A DNA stretch of 64,000 nt from JBJMHZ01 sp045807125 (lineage in GTDB: Bacteria; Actinomycetota; Actinomycetes; JAWWOL01), in NCBI GenBank assembly GCA_045807125.1, contig JBJMHZ010000042.1, positions 62,001 through 126,000 of the forward strand. The letters are read 5' to 3'. Below, in pieces: positions 24,170-34,930 of this stretch. Position numbers and translations under genes: made by a program. Within the stretch, counting starts at the first letter, position 1. Each line of letters begins with the position of its first letter. Below the pieces are notes generated by a model that was given only the letters and a program-made list of their open reading frames with translations, made no database searches and was not told the origin of the DNA.

Positions 24170-24340
24170 GTGCGCTGGTGGAAGCTGCTCGGCCTGGCCG
24201 GAGTCGTCGGTGTCGCGGCGACCGGAGTCGTCGTCGCCCGCGACGAGCGCCGCCGTCGCGCCTACGCGCCCGACGAGGTGCGGGCGCGGCTGCACGAGCG
24301 CCTCGCCGAGGCCGACGGCCAGGCAGCCACCCGGCGTTAG
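24170..24340 (+). CDS. Small single-pass membrane protein
   Basis: 56 residues: VRWWKLLGLAGVVGVAATGV gives one N-terminal membrane helix, then RDERRRRAYAPDEVRARLHERL forms a charged cytoplasmic helix. Similar short proteins are found in streptomycetes in the same divergent arrangement, as far as I recall. The function is unknown. GTG 24170 follows TAGCCT-N6, a leaderless pattern. It ends before a perfect hairpin terminator. Confidence 0.8.
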   Translation: MRWWKLLGLAGVVGVAATGVVVARDERRRRAYAPDEVRARLHERLAEADGQAATRR

Positions 24341-24377
24341 GGCCGACTGCCGAACGCCCGTTCTCGGTGCTTCCCCT

Positions 24378-24407
24378 CGCCTGACCCGCGGGTGCTGGGG
24401 TCAGGCG
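24378..24407. terminator. Hairpin terminator
   Basis: A perfect 10-bp stem, CGCCTGACCC (24378-24387) with GGGTCAGGCG (24398-24407), lies 37 bp after the small membrane gene and next to the end of the HNH remnant on the other strand. Confidence 0.6.
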
Positions 24408-24573
24408 GTGGTTCGTCGTCGGTGTCGGTGGTGGGTGCGGCCGTCGGGGGCGCGGGCGGTCCAGCCGCCGTCGGTGTCGGGTGCGAGTTGCCAGTGCTGC
24501 TCGTGGAGGAGGTGGTGGTGGTAGGCGCAGAGCAGGACGAGGTTGGCCAGGGCGGTAAGGCCGCTGAACGCGC
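24401..24573 (-). pseudogene. C-terminal remnant of a DUF222/13E12-type HNH endonuclease
   Basis: The minus-strand frame reads TALANLVLLCAYHHHLLHEQHW then a His/Arg-rich tail, exactly the end of the HNH domain in the 13E12 repeat family (NLVLLC..HH..VH). The N-terminal several hundred residues are missing; sequence upstream is the end of the polymerase gene. The family is often multicopy in actinobacteria, and this looks like a leftover of an earlier insertion or recombination. Confidence 0.7.
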
Positions 24574-26415
24574 CTAGTGGGCGTCGGCCCAGCTGGCACC
24601 GGTGGTGACGTCGGCGACGAAGCGCACCGCGCTTCCGGCCGCCCACCAGCGCGCGGTCGACTCCAGCGCAGAGACCAGCAATGCCGCCGCGCGATCGGCC
24701 TGCGCCTGCGGCACGTGCAGCACCAGCTCGTCGTGCAGGCACAGGACGATGCGGCCACCATCGCCGGGTGCCGCACCGTCCGCGTCGAGGCCGGCGCGCA
24801 CGGTCGCCGCCCACGCCTTGAACAGCTCGGCGGCGGCGCCCTGCACGACCGCGTTGCGGGCGAATCGGCCGTACCCGGCCGGCAGCAGCACCGGCTCGCC
24901 GTCGCCGGCGTCGGGGGCGTAGCGGCTGAGTCGCAGCAACCGCCCGCCGTACGTGCGCAGGTCGCGCGCGGCGCGGCCGGCCTGCTCGGCGGCGCGCAGG
25001 TAGGCCATCGCGCGGGGGTACGCGCGGTCCATGTCGCGCAGCGCCGCGCCGGCGGTGCCCGACGTCTGGCCGTACATCGCGGCCAGTACGGCGACCTTGG
25101 CCCTGGGACGCTCGCAGGCGAGCTGGGCGGCGACCGGGGCGTACATGTCGTCCTCGCGCGCGGCCCGCGCCAGCCCCTCGTCGCCGGAGACCGTCGCCAG
25201 CACCCGCGGCTCGACCTGACCGAGATCGGCGCGCACCAGCACGTGACCCGGCTCGGCCCGGACCGCGTCGCGCAGCTCGGCCGGCATGTTGTGCAGGCCG
25301 GCCGATGCTGTCATCCGGCCGGCGCCGCCGTCGAACACCGCCCACGAGCCGCGCAACCGGCCGTCGGCGCCGACGTGCTCGTCGAGCCAGCCCCAGCCGT
25401 ACGTCGTCGAGACGCGCTCCGCCTTGCGCCAGGCCAGCAGGGCGGCCACCGCGTCGGAGGTCGCCGCGTGCGGCTCGAGCCGCCACGACCGGGTGTCGGG
25501 CAGGTCGAACCCGATGCGGGCCAGCAACTCCCGCACCTGCTGCGGGCTGCGCAGGTCGACGGGCGGCTCGGGGAAGTGGCGCAGGACCTCGGCGTCGCGG
25601 GCCCGGCGCTGCGCCGCCTCGGCGACGGGATCGGCCGGCCGCTCGCCCACGATCCGGGTCAGCAGCGCGGCGGCCACCGTCCGATCGAGCGGCAGCCCCT
25701 CGTGCTCGAGCTCCACCGCCAGCAGGGCGGCCGCCGACTCGGACAGCGCGGTGAGCAGCGCGAGCGGTGGCCGGCCCGAGCCGGGCGGGCCGGGGCGCGG
25801 GTCGGGCAGTTCGCGCAGCAGGGCCTCCTGCCGGCGCTGCACCGCGAGCGCCAGCTCGGCCCACCGCCGCAGCCGGCCCGGATCGGCGGCCCAGCTGCCA
25901 CGCGCCCACTCCGCGTCGAGCTGGCCGTCGCCGCGCACCGGGTCGTCGTGGTCGTCACCGCCCCCGCCGCCCCACCCGCCCTCGCCGGACAGGTCGAGCA
26001 GGTCGAGCAGGTCGGGGTCGCCGCGCCGCAGTGGCGGCGGCTCGGGCAGGTCGTGCGCCGCGGCCCACACCGCCGCCGGGTCGCCGCGGCGCAGCCCGTG
26101 CACCAGGCGGCCGACCGCACCGAGATCCCAGCAGGTGCGCGGCCGGACCCCGGCGGCGACGAGCGGGCCGGCCGTCTCCCGCGCGGACCACCACGTCCAG
26201 CGCGGGTCGAGCGCCGCCAGCTCGCGCACCACCGCGACCGGGTCGCCAGTCGGGACCGCGCGCGAGCCACCGTCCCACGCGAGCGCCAGCCCGCAGCCGG
26301 GGACGACGACGAGCGCGACCGCCCGCCCGCGGCCGACGCCGGCGGCGGTCAGCTCGGTGACGAGCCCGGTGATCAGCGCAGCATTGACGGCCACACTCCC
26401 ATCCTCACCGACCAT
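24574..26415 (-). CDS. DNA polymerase I-like protein (3'-5' exonuclease-like/polymerase)
   Basis: 613 residues. The C-terminal half holds family A polymerase motifs: A in VRADLGQVEPRVLATVSGDE, B in RAKVAVLAAMYGQTSGTAG, and C in IVLCLHDELVLHV. There is no 5' nuclease domain. The N-terminal third sits where the exonuclease domain should be, but a clear DxE motif is not visible. It is a second, short PolA paralog common in actinobacteria. ATG 26415 or GTG 26394 may be the start. A Gly/Asp-rich linker lies around residue 175. It is divergent from the monooxygenase gene by 22 bp. Confidence 0.9.
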   Translation of the reverse strand: MVGEDGSVAVNAALITGLVTELTAAGVGRGRAVALVVVPGCGLALAWDGGSRAVPTGDPVAVVRELAALDPRWTWWSARETAGPLVAAGVRPRTCWDLGAVGRLVHGLRRGDPAAVWAAAHDLPEPPPLRRGDPDLLDLLDLSGEGGWGGGGGDDHDDPVRGDGQLDAEWARGSWAADPGRLRRWAELALAVQRRQEALLRELPDPRPGPPGSGRPPLALLTALSESAAALLAVELEHEGLPLDRTVAAALLTRIVGERPADPVAEAAQRRARDAEVLRHFPEPPVDLRSPQQVRELLARIGFDLPDTRSWRLEPHAATSDAVAALLAWRKAERVSTTYGWGWLDEHVGADGRLRGSWAVFDGGAGRMTASAGLHNMPAELRDAVRAEPGHVLVRADLGQVEPRVLATVSGDEGLARAAREDDMYAPVAAQLACERPRAKVAVLAAMYGQTSGTAGAALRDMDRAYPRAMAYLRAAEQAGRAARDLRTYGGRLLRLSRYAPDAGDGEPVLLPAGYGRFARNAVVQGAAAELFKAWAATVRAGLDADGAAPGDGGRIVLCLHDELVLHVPQAQADRAAALLVSALESTARWWAAGSAVRFVADVTTGASWADAH

Positions 26416-26437
26416 CGTCGCTGCCATCATCGAAGGC

Positions 26438-26785
26438 ATGACCGTCGTGAAGATCAATGCGATCACGGTCGCCGCCGACAGCGGCGACGAGCTGGGCCGC
26501 CGGTTCGCTGCGCGGGCCGGCGCGGTCGACGACCAGGACGGCTTCGAGGGCTTCGAGCTGCTCAAGCCGGCCGACGGGCGCACTACGTGGCTGGTCGTGA
26601 CGAGATGGCGGGACGAGGAGTCGTTCCAGGCGTGGGTGAGCTCGCCGGCCTTCGGCCACGGGCACCGCTCGGAGTCCGAGCGGCAGGGCGGCCAGGCGCA
26701 GCCGCCGGTAGGGGTGAGCAGCGAGCTCTGGTCGTACGAGATCGCCGGAGGCTCGGCCGGTCAGCCCGGTGCCTCCGCCAGGTGA
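26438..26785 (+). CDS. Antibiotic biosynthesis monooxygenase (ABM) domain protein
   Basis: 115 residues of the dimeric alpha/beta-barrel ABM fold: VKINAITVAADSGDELGRRFAAR, FEGFELLKP, and TWLVVTRWRDEESFQAWVSS. The pattern is close to actinobacterial proteins of the MhuD/IsdG-like group, some of which bind or degrade heme. The start ATG 26438 has no ribosome binding site and faces the polymerase promoter. Its 3' end overlaps the convergent esterase-like gene by 25 bp. Confidence 0.88.
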   Translation: MTVVKINAITVAADSGDELGRRFAARAGAVDDQDGFEGFELLKPADGRTTWLVVTRWRDEESFQAWVSSPAFGHGHRSESERQGGQAQPPVGVSSELWSYEIAGGSAGQPGASAR

Positions 26786-27969
26786 CCCGAGAGCCAGTGC
26801 AGCGCCGTCGGCAGCTCGAGGATCCAGGTGCCGAAGGTGTGCCCGAGCCCGTGCGGCAGCACCAGCTCGTCCGCGGTCATCGGCGGCCGGACGAGCGCGA
26901 GGAAGCGCTGCTGGGTGGCGTAGCCGTCGGCACCTACCTCGTTGGGGCTGGTGGCGAGCAGCACGCTGGTCCGCGGCGCCGGGAGGTGCCGCAGCCGCCA
27001 GCGCAGGTCGTTCAGCTCGCGCGCCCTCGCTGAACCGCCGAACAGGTCGCCGGTGGTCGCGTCGCTCTCCGCGTTGAAGTAGCCGGACAGCGAAACGCCG
27101 GCGCGGAACCGACCCGGGTCGAGCATCGCGAGCTTGACCGAGCAGTAGCCCCCGGTCGAGTCACCGATCGCGCCGTACGCCGGCGGGCGCAGGCCGAGCA
27201 GCGCGGCGACCGCGTCGGGCGCGTCCTGCGACCAGTACGTGAGGGCCTGCTCGGCGCCCGGCACGTCGGTGCACTCGGTGTCGCGCGGGTAGGTGACCGC
27301 CGGCCGCGCCATGACCAGCACCATCGGGCTCGCCTCGCCCCGGCGCAGCTCTCCCAGCAGCAGGTCGGGGTAGTGCAGCCGCTTCAGCAGCGCGGCCGCC
27401 GACCCCGGGTAGCCGGTGAAGACCTCGACGATCGGCAGGGCACGGTCGCCGGCGAAGTACGCGGGCGGCAGGTAGACGTCGGCGGGCGCGCTCAGCCCGG
27501 TGCGGCGACCGGCGAGGGCCACGTGGGCCACCGCGCCCCTGGTCGCCCAGGTGGAGCGCGCCGACCAGCCGGTCCAGTGCAGGTCGGGGATGGGCGGCGG
27601 CGGGTCGAGGCCCCGCGGCCGCGGGGCGGCCGTGCGGCTGACGGGCGGCGACGACGGGCCGGGCGCGCCGTAGTGGCGCAGGTCGCCGCCGTCGGTGCCC
27701 CTGGCGAGCGCCGTGCCGACCAGGTCGCCCCTCGCCCGGAAGGCGGCGTAGAGCTGCGACCACGACGACAGCACCTGCCCGTAGTCGTTGAGGGCCACCA
27801 GCGCGAGCGACACCGCGCAGAGCTGGGCGGCCAGCACCAGGCCGAACCGCTCGGCCGCGCGCGCCCATCGCGGCCCGCGCACGCGGGGCCAGAGCAGGTA
27901 CGCCACCGCCGGGCCGGCCACCGCGAGCGCGGCGACGACCGCGAGCAGCGGCACGCCGAGCAGGCTCAT
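26761..27969 (-). CDS. Membrane-anchored esterase-like alpha/beta hydrolase (copy B)
   Basis: 402 residues. The N-terminus has two membrane helices (residues about 3-25 and 40-62). The rest is an esterase D/Fbp-like alpha/beta hydrolase: VDVYLPPAYFAGDRALPIVEV, the nucleophile elbow GDSTGGY with Ser271, and HGLGHTFGTWILEL with the catalytic histidine. The catalytic domain is probably outside the cell; mycolyltransferase-like or peptidase-like roles are possible. ATG 27969 overlaps the stop of copy A (ATGA), so they form an operon. Confidence 0.88.
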   Translation of the reverse strand: MSLLGVPLLAVVAALAVAGPAVAYLLWPRVRGPRWARAAERFGLVLAAQLCAVSLALVALNDYGQVLSSWSQLYAAFRARGDLVGTALARGTDGGDLRHYGAPGPSSPPVSRTAAPRPRGLDPPPPIPDLHWTGWSARSTWATRGAVAHVALAGRRTGLSAPADVYLPPAYFAGDRALPIVEVFTGYPGSAAALLKRLHYPDLLLGELRRGEASPMVLVMARPAVTYPRDTECTDVPGAEQALTYWSQDAPDAVAALLGLRPPAYGAIGDSTGGYCSVKLAMLDPGRFRAGVSLSGYFNAESDATTGDLFGGSARARELNDLRWRLRHLPAPRTSVLLATSPNEVGADGYATQQRFLALVRPPMTADELVLPHGLGHTFGTWILELPTALHWLSGHLAEAPG

Positions 27970-29105
27970 CGCGGCCCCCCCGTACCACCGCACGGACGGT
28001 CGGCTCGCAGGCGCTGCGACAGCCATCCGAGCGTCCACCGCAGCAGCGGCTGGGCCGACCGGCCCGGCAGCAGCCCAGGGCCGGGCACCTGGTCGGCGCA
28101 GGTCGGTGCCCGTACGTCGGGCAGCAGCGCGGCGATGGTGGGCGCCCCGCACCCGCCGCTGCCACCACCGGGCACGAGCAGCATGGCGGCCGGCGGACGG
28201 GTCGCGGCCAGCCGGTTGCCGAGCCCAGCCACCAGGCCGGCGTCGACCGCGCCCTCGCCCACGTAGCAGCTGGCGAGCGACGCCGCGGCCCTGAACCGGC
28301 CGGGGGCGCGCAGTGCCAGCTCGAGCGGGCAGTAGCCACCCGAGCCGGCGCCCACCGCGGCGTACCGGGTGGGCCGCAGCCGCAGGGCCATGGCGACCCG
28401 GTCCGGCAGGGCCCGGGAGGCGCGCGCGACCGACCGGCGACCGGCGCACTCCCCGGCCGGGTTCCCCGCCGCCGCCCCGGGCACGAGCACCAGCGCCATC
28501 GGCGCCGATCGCCCGGCGGCGATCGCGCTCAGCAGGGCCGAGGGGTACGGCGTCCGGTAGATCAGGTCGGCGGCGGGCTGCCCGGCGGCGGCGAAGACCT
28601 CGACGAGCGGCATCGCGCGACTGCCGCGCCCGCCGCGCCCGCCGGCGAAGTACGCCGGCGGCAGGTAGGCGTCGACAGCCGGCGCCAGCCGCCGCAGCGC
28701 GCCGGTCAGCTGGACGGCGACGACCGCGCCGCGCGCGCTCCACTCCGAGGGCACCGACCATCCGGTCGAGCGGGCGTCGCGCCACGGGGGCGCGCCAACC
28801 CGCACCGCCGCCGGGGCAGGCGCGCCGGAGCCGTGCGAGCCCGAGCCGTCCGAGGAGTGGAAGCTGCGGTGCGACGGCAGGAAGTCCGACCACGACGTGA
28901 AGAAGTACGCGTAGTCGTTGACCGCGGCGGCGGCGAGCAGCACGGCCACCAATTGCGCCGCCACGACGAGACCGATCCGGCCGCCGGCCCGCAGCGGCCG
29001 CGGCCCTGGCATCCGATCCCAGAGCAGCACGGCCGCCACGGGAAGCACGAGCGACACCACGCCCAGCACGACCAGCAGGCCGGGCCCTAGCAGGGGCATG
29101 CGCAC
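27966..29105 (-). CDS. Membrane-anchored esterase-like protein (copy A)
   Basis: 379 residues with the same layout as the neighbouring paralog: two N-terminal membrane helices, a Ser/Gly/Pro-rich linker, AVDAYLPPAYFAGGRGG, and the elbow GAGSGGY with Ser255. The canonical HGxGH stretch at the C-terminus is not seen, so the catalytic histidine may be lost and the protein may bind rather than hydrolyse. ATG 29105 or 29099 starts it. It is translationally coupled to the downstream copy. Confidence 0.85.
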   Translation of the reverse strand: MRMPLLGPGLLVVLGVVSLVLPVAAVLLWDRMPGPRPLRAGGRIGLVVAAQLVAVLLAAAAVNDYAYFFTSWSDFLPSHRSFHSSDGSGSHGSGAPAPAAVRVGAPPWRDARSTGWSVPSEWSARGAVVAVQLTGALRRLAPAVDAYLPPAYFAGGRGGRGSRAMPLVEVFAAAGQPAADLIYRTPYPSALLSAIAAGRSAPMALVLVPGAAAGNPAGECAGRRSVARASRALPDRVAMALRLRPTRYAAVGAGSGGYCPLELALRAPGRFRAAASLASCYVGEGAVDAGLVAGLGNRLAATRPPAAMLLVPGGGSGGCGAPTIAALLPDVRAPTCADQVPGPGLLPGRSAQPLLRWTLGWLSQRLRADRPCGGTGGPR

Positions 29106-29289
29106 CGCGACTTTCCTTCACTCGGCGGCCAGACCGGCCGACCAGAGGGTGAACGAGCGGTTACGGGCGCCGGTTCCCGCGAGCGCTATCGTGGCCCGGG
29201 CACCTAACGGGCTGCTCGTTCGTTCCCTCCGCGCAGCAATGGCAAGCAGCAGCCGAGCGACCGGCGAGCAGCAAGGAGGCACGGCCAGC

Positions 29290-31077
29290 GTGGTCCGATC
29301 CGGCTCCTGCCCCACCGGCGCCGCCGAGACCAGACGGCAGCGCTTCGTGATGCGATTGCCGTCGCTCGTAGCGCTCACGACGGTCGCCATCGGGATCGTC
29401 GACGTGGTCAGCGCGATCACGCCGGAGGAGCGGCAGCGGCTCGCGGCGCTCACCAAGGTCCTTCCGCTCCAGGTCGCGCACGCGGCCAGCGCGGCCACGG
29501 CCGTGGCGGGGCTCTTGCTGATCATGCTCGCGCACGGCCTGGCGAGGCGGAAGCGGCGAGCCTGGCGGGGGGCCCTCGTACTGCTGCTGCTCTCCGGCGT
29601 CCTCAACGTGGCCAAGGGCCTGGACGCCGAGGAGGCGAGCGTCGCCCTCCTGCTCGCGGCCCTGCTCATCGCGCTGTCGGGGCACTTCCGCGCCGCGAGC
29701 GACCCGAGGACGCTCCGGACGGCCCCGCTCGCGTTCCTCGGCATGCTGGCGGCGTCATGGCTGCTCGGGCTCGGGCTGCTCGCCGCAAGGGCCGACGAGC
29801 TGGTCGGCCACCCGTCGCTCGGGGACCGGCTGCGCGAGGTGGGCATGGGCCTCATCGGCGGCAACGGGCCGGTGCGCTTCCGCACGGACGCGACGAGCGA
29901 CGTCGTCTTCGCCATCCTGCTCGCCCTCGGCAGCATCACGCTGCTCGTGCCCACGTACCTCGCGATCAGGGCTGCCGAGCCGAAGCCGTCCCTGCCGCCC
30001 GACGACGAGCGCCGGCTCCGCGACCTGCTCGTCCGCGGCGACGACTCGCTCGGTTACTTCTCGCTGCGCAGGGACAAGTCGGTCGTGGTGTCCAGCACCG
30101 GCAAGGCGGCGATCTCCTACCGCGTGGTCTCCGGGGTCATGCTGGCCACCGGCGACCCTATCGGCGACGCGGAGGCGTGGCCGCTCGCGATCCGGCGGTT
30201 CGTCGAGATCGCGCGCAGCAACGCGTGGATCCCCGCGGTCATCGGGTGCAGCGAGCGCGGCGGCGAGAGCTGGCTGCGGCACGGCGGGCTGCGCGCGCTC
30301 GAGATCGGCGACGAGGGGATCGTGCTCGTCGAGCGGTTCAGCCTCTCCGGGCGCTCGATGCGCAACGTGCGGCAGATGGTCAACCGGGTGGAGCGGGCCG
30401 GGTACGTGACGCGCGTCCGCCGCATCGGGACGCTGACGCCCGACGAGATCGCCGACATCCGCCGGCAGGCGTCGGCCTGGCGCGGCGCCGAGGTGGAGCG
30501 TGGCTTCTCCATGGCGCTCGGCCGCTTCGGCGAGCCGGGCGACGAGGACTGCGTGGTCGTCACCGCCCACCGCGATGACCGGCTGGCCGCCGTGCTGCAC
30601 TTCGTGCCCTGGGGCGGCGACGGGCTCTCCCTCGACCTCATGCGCCGCGACCGCAGCGCCGACGCCGGCCTGAACGAGCTGATGATCGTGGCGGCCCTGC
30701 GCTCGGCGGGCGAGCTGGGGGTCACCCGCGTCTCGCTCAACTTCGCGATGTTCCGGTCGGCGCTCGAGCGCGGCGGCCGGCTCGGTGCGGGACCGGTGCT
30801 GCGGCTCTGGCGGCAGGCGCTGCTGCTCGCCTCCCGCTGGTTCCAGATCGACTCCCTGTACCGGTTCAACGCGAAGTTCGACCCGGTCTGGGTGCCGCGC
30901 TACCTGTGCTACCCGCGGGCGCTGCACCTGCCGCGCATCACCGTCGCCGCGCTCGAGGCGGAAGCCTTCCTGCTGTGGCCGAGCCAGTGGTGGAAGCACC
31001 GCCGCCTCAACCGGTCGGCGCCGACGACCGGGCAGCACCGCGACGATCGGCCGGCCGGCGCGCTGACCGGTCGTTAG
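29290..31077 (+). CDS. MprF-like membrane protein with phosphatidylglycerol lysyltransferase (DUF2156) domain
   Basis: 595 residues. Five or six membrane helices fill residues 20-230. The C-terminal DUF2156/GNAT-like domain has DSLGYFSLRRDKSVVVSSTG, VSGVMLATGDPIGDAE, and the conserved end SRWFQIDSLYRFNAKFDPVW then PRYLCYP. MprF proteins transfer Lys or Ala from tRNA to phosphatidylglycerol; related proteins lack that activity. No lysyl-tRNA synthetase domain is fused. GTG 29290 has AAGGAGG about 11 nt upstream; ATG 29238 is an alternative start. Confidence 0.9.
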   Translation: MVRSGSCPTGAAETRRQRFVMRLPSLVALTTVAIGIVDVVSAITPEERQRLAALTKVLPLQVAHAASAATAVAGLLLIMLAHGLARRKRRAWRGALVLLLLSGVLNVAKGLDAEEASVALLLAALLIALSGHFRAASDPRTLRTAPLAFLGMLAASWLLGLGLLAARADELVGHPSLGDRLREVGMGLIGGNGPVRFRTDATSDVVFAILLALGSITLLVPTYLAIRAAEPKPSLPPDDERRLRDLLVRGDDSLGYFSLRRDKSVVVSSTGKAAISYRVVSGVMLATGDPIGDAEAWPLAIRRFVEIARSNAWIPAVIGCSERGGESWLRHGGLRALEIGDEGIVLVERFSLSGRSMRNVRQMVNRVERAGYVTRVRRIGTLTPDEIADIRRQASAWRGAEVERGFSMALGRFGEPGDEDCVVVTAHRDDRLAAVLHFVPWGGDGLSLDLMRRDRSADAGLNELMIVAALRSAGELGVTRVSLNFAMFRSALERGGRLGAGPVLRLWRQALLLASRWFQIDSLYRFNAKFDPVWVPRYLCYPRALHLPRITVAALEAEAFLLWPSQWWKHRRLNRSAPTTGQHRDDRPAGALTGR

Positions 31078-31454
31078 CCGCCGGCGGCGTCGAGCGCGGC
31101 GACGAGGCGAGCCGGCGCCACGACGCGGTAGGCGTCGGTCACCAGGGCGGCGACCTCGTCCCAGTCCACCGGTACGACGTCGAGCCACGCACCGACCCAG
31201 CCGCGCACGCCGACGTACGGGGGCACGAAGTACCGGTCGGGCGCGGCGGTCACCAGCTCGTCCCGCGCACCCTCGGGAGCGGCGCACCAGAGCGCGAACC
31301 GGTCGTCGTGGTGATGGTCGGCGAGCATGACGAACGACCGCTTGCCGCGCACGAACCAGGTCGGCTCGCCGTGGCTCAGCCGCTCGGTCACCTCCGGCAG
31401 CCGGGTGCACAGCCGGCGCAGCCGCTCGACGGTGGCCGGATCGGAGGGGCGCAT
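31074..31454 (-). CDS. MmcQ/YjbR family DNA-binding protein
   Basis: 126 residues: LPEVTERLSHGEPTWFVRGKRSFVML, then PPYVGVRGWVGAWLDV and DWDEVAALVTDAYRVVAP are standard MmcQ/YjbR (CyaY-like fold) sequences. DNA binding is known for one structure only; the role is unknown. ATG 31454 has TAGGAG 10 nt upstream; TTG 31463 would add three residues. It overlaps the convergent MprF-like gene by 4 bp. Confidence 0.9.
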   Translation of the reverse strand: MRPSDPATVERLRRLCTRLPEVTERLSHGEPTWFVRGKRSFVMLADHHHDDRFALWCAAPEGARDELVTAAPDRYFVPPYVGVRGWVGAWLDVVPVDWDEVAALVTDAYRVVAPARLVAALDAAGG

Positions 31455-31467
31455 GCCTGCCAATCTC

Positions 31468-32634
31468 CTAGCTCAGCGGGGGCTGGCCGTCCTGGACGAA
31501 GTGCTTGCTCAGCGTGTGCGACTGCCCCTGGTAGTGGGACCGTCCCGCCGCGCCGTACGGGAGCCTCGGCTCGCTCACCATGCGCTCGAAGGACAGCTTG
31601 CAGACGCTCTGGCCGTCCTCGACGAAGAACGGCACGTCGTGCGCGCGCACCTCCAGCGCCGCCCGGCTGCCGTGCTGGCCGGCACCGAGATAGCCGAAGC
31701 CGGGGTCGAAGAAGCCGGCGTAGTGCGTCCGCAGCTCGCCGCTGGTCGGGTCGTACGCCACCATCTCGCACGCGAGGTGCGGCGGGATGCTGACCTTCTC
31801 GCGGGAGAGCAGCAGGTAGAACGTCTCCGGCGCGAGGACGATGCGGTCGCCCTCCTCGCTGCGCACCGGCTCCCAGAAGTCCTCGACCCGCAGCGAGCCC
31901 TTGGCCGCGAGGTCGAGCGGCAGCGTGTGCGAGCGGGCCCGGAACCCCACCGACTTCAGCGATGCGCCGAGCTCGAGGCTCAGCAGCAGGCCGCCGGAGA
32001 TCGTCGGCTCGGGCACCTTCGCGCCGGTGGACTCGTCGTAGAGCAGCGCGCTCTCCTCGTGCGCCCGGCGGATCTCGTCGTCGGTGAGCCGCGTGCTCGG
32101 CCCGACCATGAGGCGCAGCTGGTTGAGCGAGAGGCCGGTGCTCACCCGGATCGGGAAGGAGAGCGAGACCACCTCGAGGTAGAGCTTCCCCCGGTAGCCG
32201 GGACGCACCTCGTCGAACTGGAAGCCGTTGTCGGTGAGCAGCCGGGTGAAGACGTCGGTGCGGCCGGTCGAGCTCTTCGGGTTGGCCTTGGCCCGCAGCC
32301 ACGGCGGCAGGTCGAGCTCCTCGCGCAACGGGATCAGGTAGGGCACCTTGGCCTCGAGGAGCGCGCCGTCGTGCAGCGGCACGGACGCCTGCCCCAGCTC
32401 CTTGATCTTGGCGTCGACCGTGGCGTCGTTCGGGAGGAAGCTCGCCCGCAGCCGGTGGGCCACCGAGCCGAGGGTGAGGTCGATGCTGGCCGGCTGCACC
32501 TGGGACGCGGGCACGTGGTACTCGCCCGCGGTGATGTGCTCGGCGCTGATCGCCTCGTGCAGCAGCACGTCGGGCAGCACGCCGACGAGATCGCCGTGCA
32601 GCTCGGCCGGGGGGGCGGCGTCCACGCCGGGCAT
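31468..32634 (-). CDS. dcd: 2'-deoxycytidine 5'-triphosphate deaminase, two-domain type
   Basis: 388 residues, twice the length of classical Dcd: it has two dUTPase-like halves, as in the long type annotated in Proteobacteria and some actinobacteria. VPASQVQPASIDLTLGSVAHRL begins half one, ANPKSSTGRTDVFTRLL holds the active-site SSTGR segment, and VAYDPTSGELRTHYAGFFDPGFGY lies in half two. It deaminates dCTP to dUTP. ATG 32634 sits directly after the ftsH stop (2-bp gap), so it is probably co-transcribed with ftsH. Confidence 0.92.
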   Translation of the reverse strand: MPGVDAAPPAELHGDLVGVLPDVLLHEAISAEHITAGEYHVPASQVQPASIDLTLGSVAHRLRASFLPNDATVDAKIKELGQASVPLHDGALLEAKVPYLIPLREELDLPPWLRAKANPKSSTGRTDVFTRLLTDNGFQFDEVRPGYRGKLYLEVVSLSFPIRVSTGLSLNQLRLMVGPSTRLTDDEIRRAHEESALLYDESTGAKVPEPTISGGLLLSLELGASLKSVGFRARSHTLPLDLAAKGSLRVEDFWEPVRSEEGDRIVLAPETFYLLLSREKVSIPPHLACEMVAYDPTSGELRTHYAGFFDPGFGYLGAGQHGSRAALEVRAHDVPFFVEDGQSVCKLSFERMVSEPRLPYGAAGRSHYQGQSHTLSKHFVQDGQPPLS

Positions 32635-32635
32635 C

Positions 32636-34681
<2,046 letters not shown>

Positions 34682-34682
34682 T

Positions 34683-34761
34683 GTCTGCGTCTCCGACTCT
34701 GTCTCTCGGACTGCTGCGTCTCTCGGACTGCTGCGTCTCTCGGGCTGCTCTGTCTCTTCGA
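34683..34761. repeat. Imperfect 17-bp tandem repeats upstream of ftsH
   Basis: CTGCTGCGTCTCTCGGA recurs at 34711-34727 and 34728-34744 with one change, flanked by shorter or diverged copies at about 34683-34710 and 34745-34761. Because 17 is not a multiple of three, the copies shift frame, which argues against coding. It lies directly upstream of the preferred ftsH GTG. Confidence 0.75.
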
Positions 34762-34930
34762 CCGGGCGAGCGATGGTGCCGCACCTCGATGATCCCCCCT
34801 CCGGCCGCTCGGCACGCGGGCACGAGGAGATCGGCATGACGGCGTAGGGTCAGCCGGTTCACGCTGGAAAGGGACAGCGGTGCGACGGTCGGGCGATCGG
34901 CGGCCGCGCGCCGAGCCGAGGAGGACCCCG

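Noticed and set aside
24401..24573. Intact homing endonuclease or mobile element
   Set aside because: Only the last 50-odd residues of the HNH protein remain, with no inverted repeats, transposase or target duplication visible in the window.
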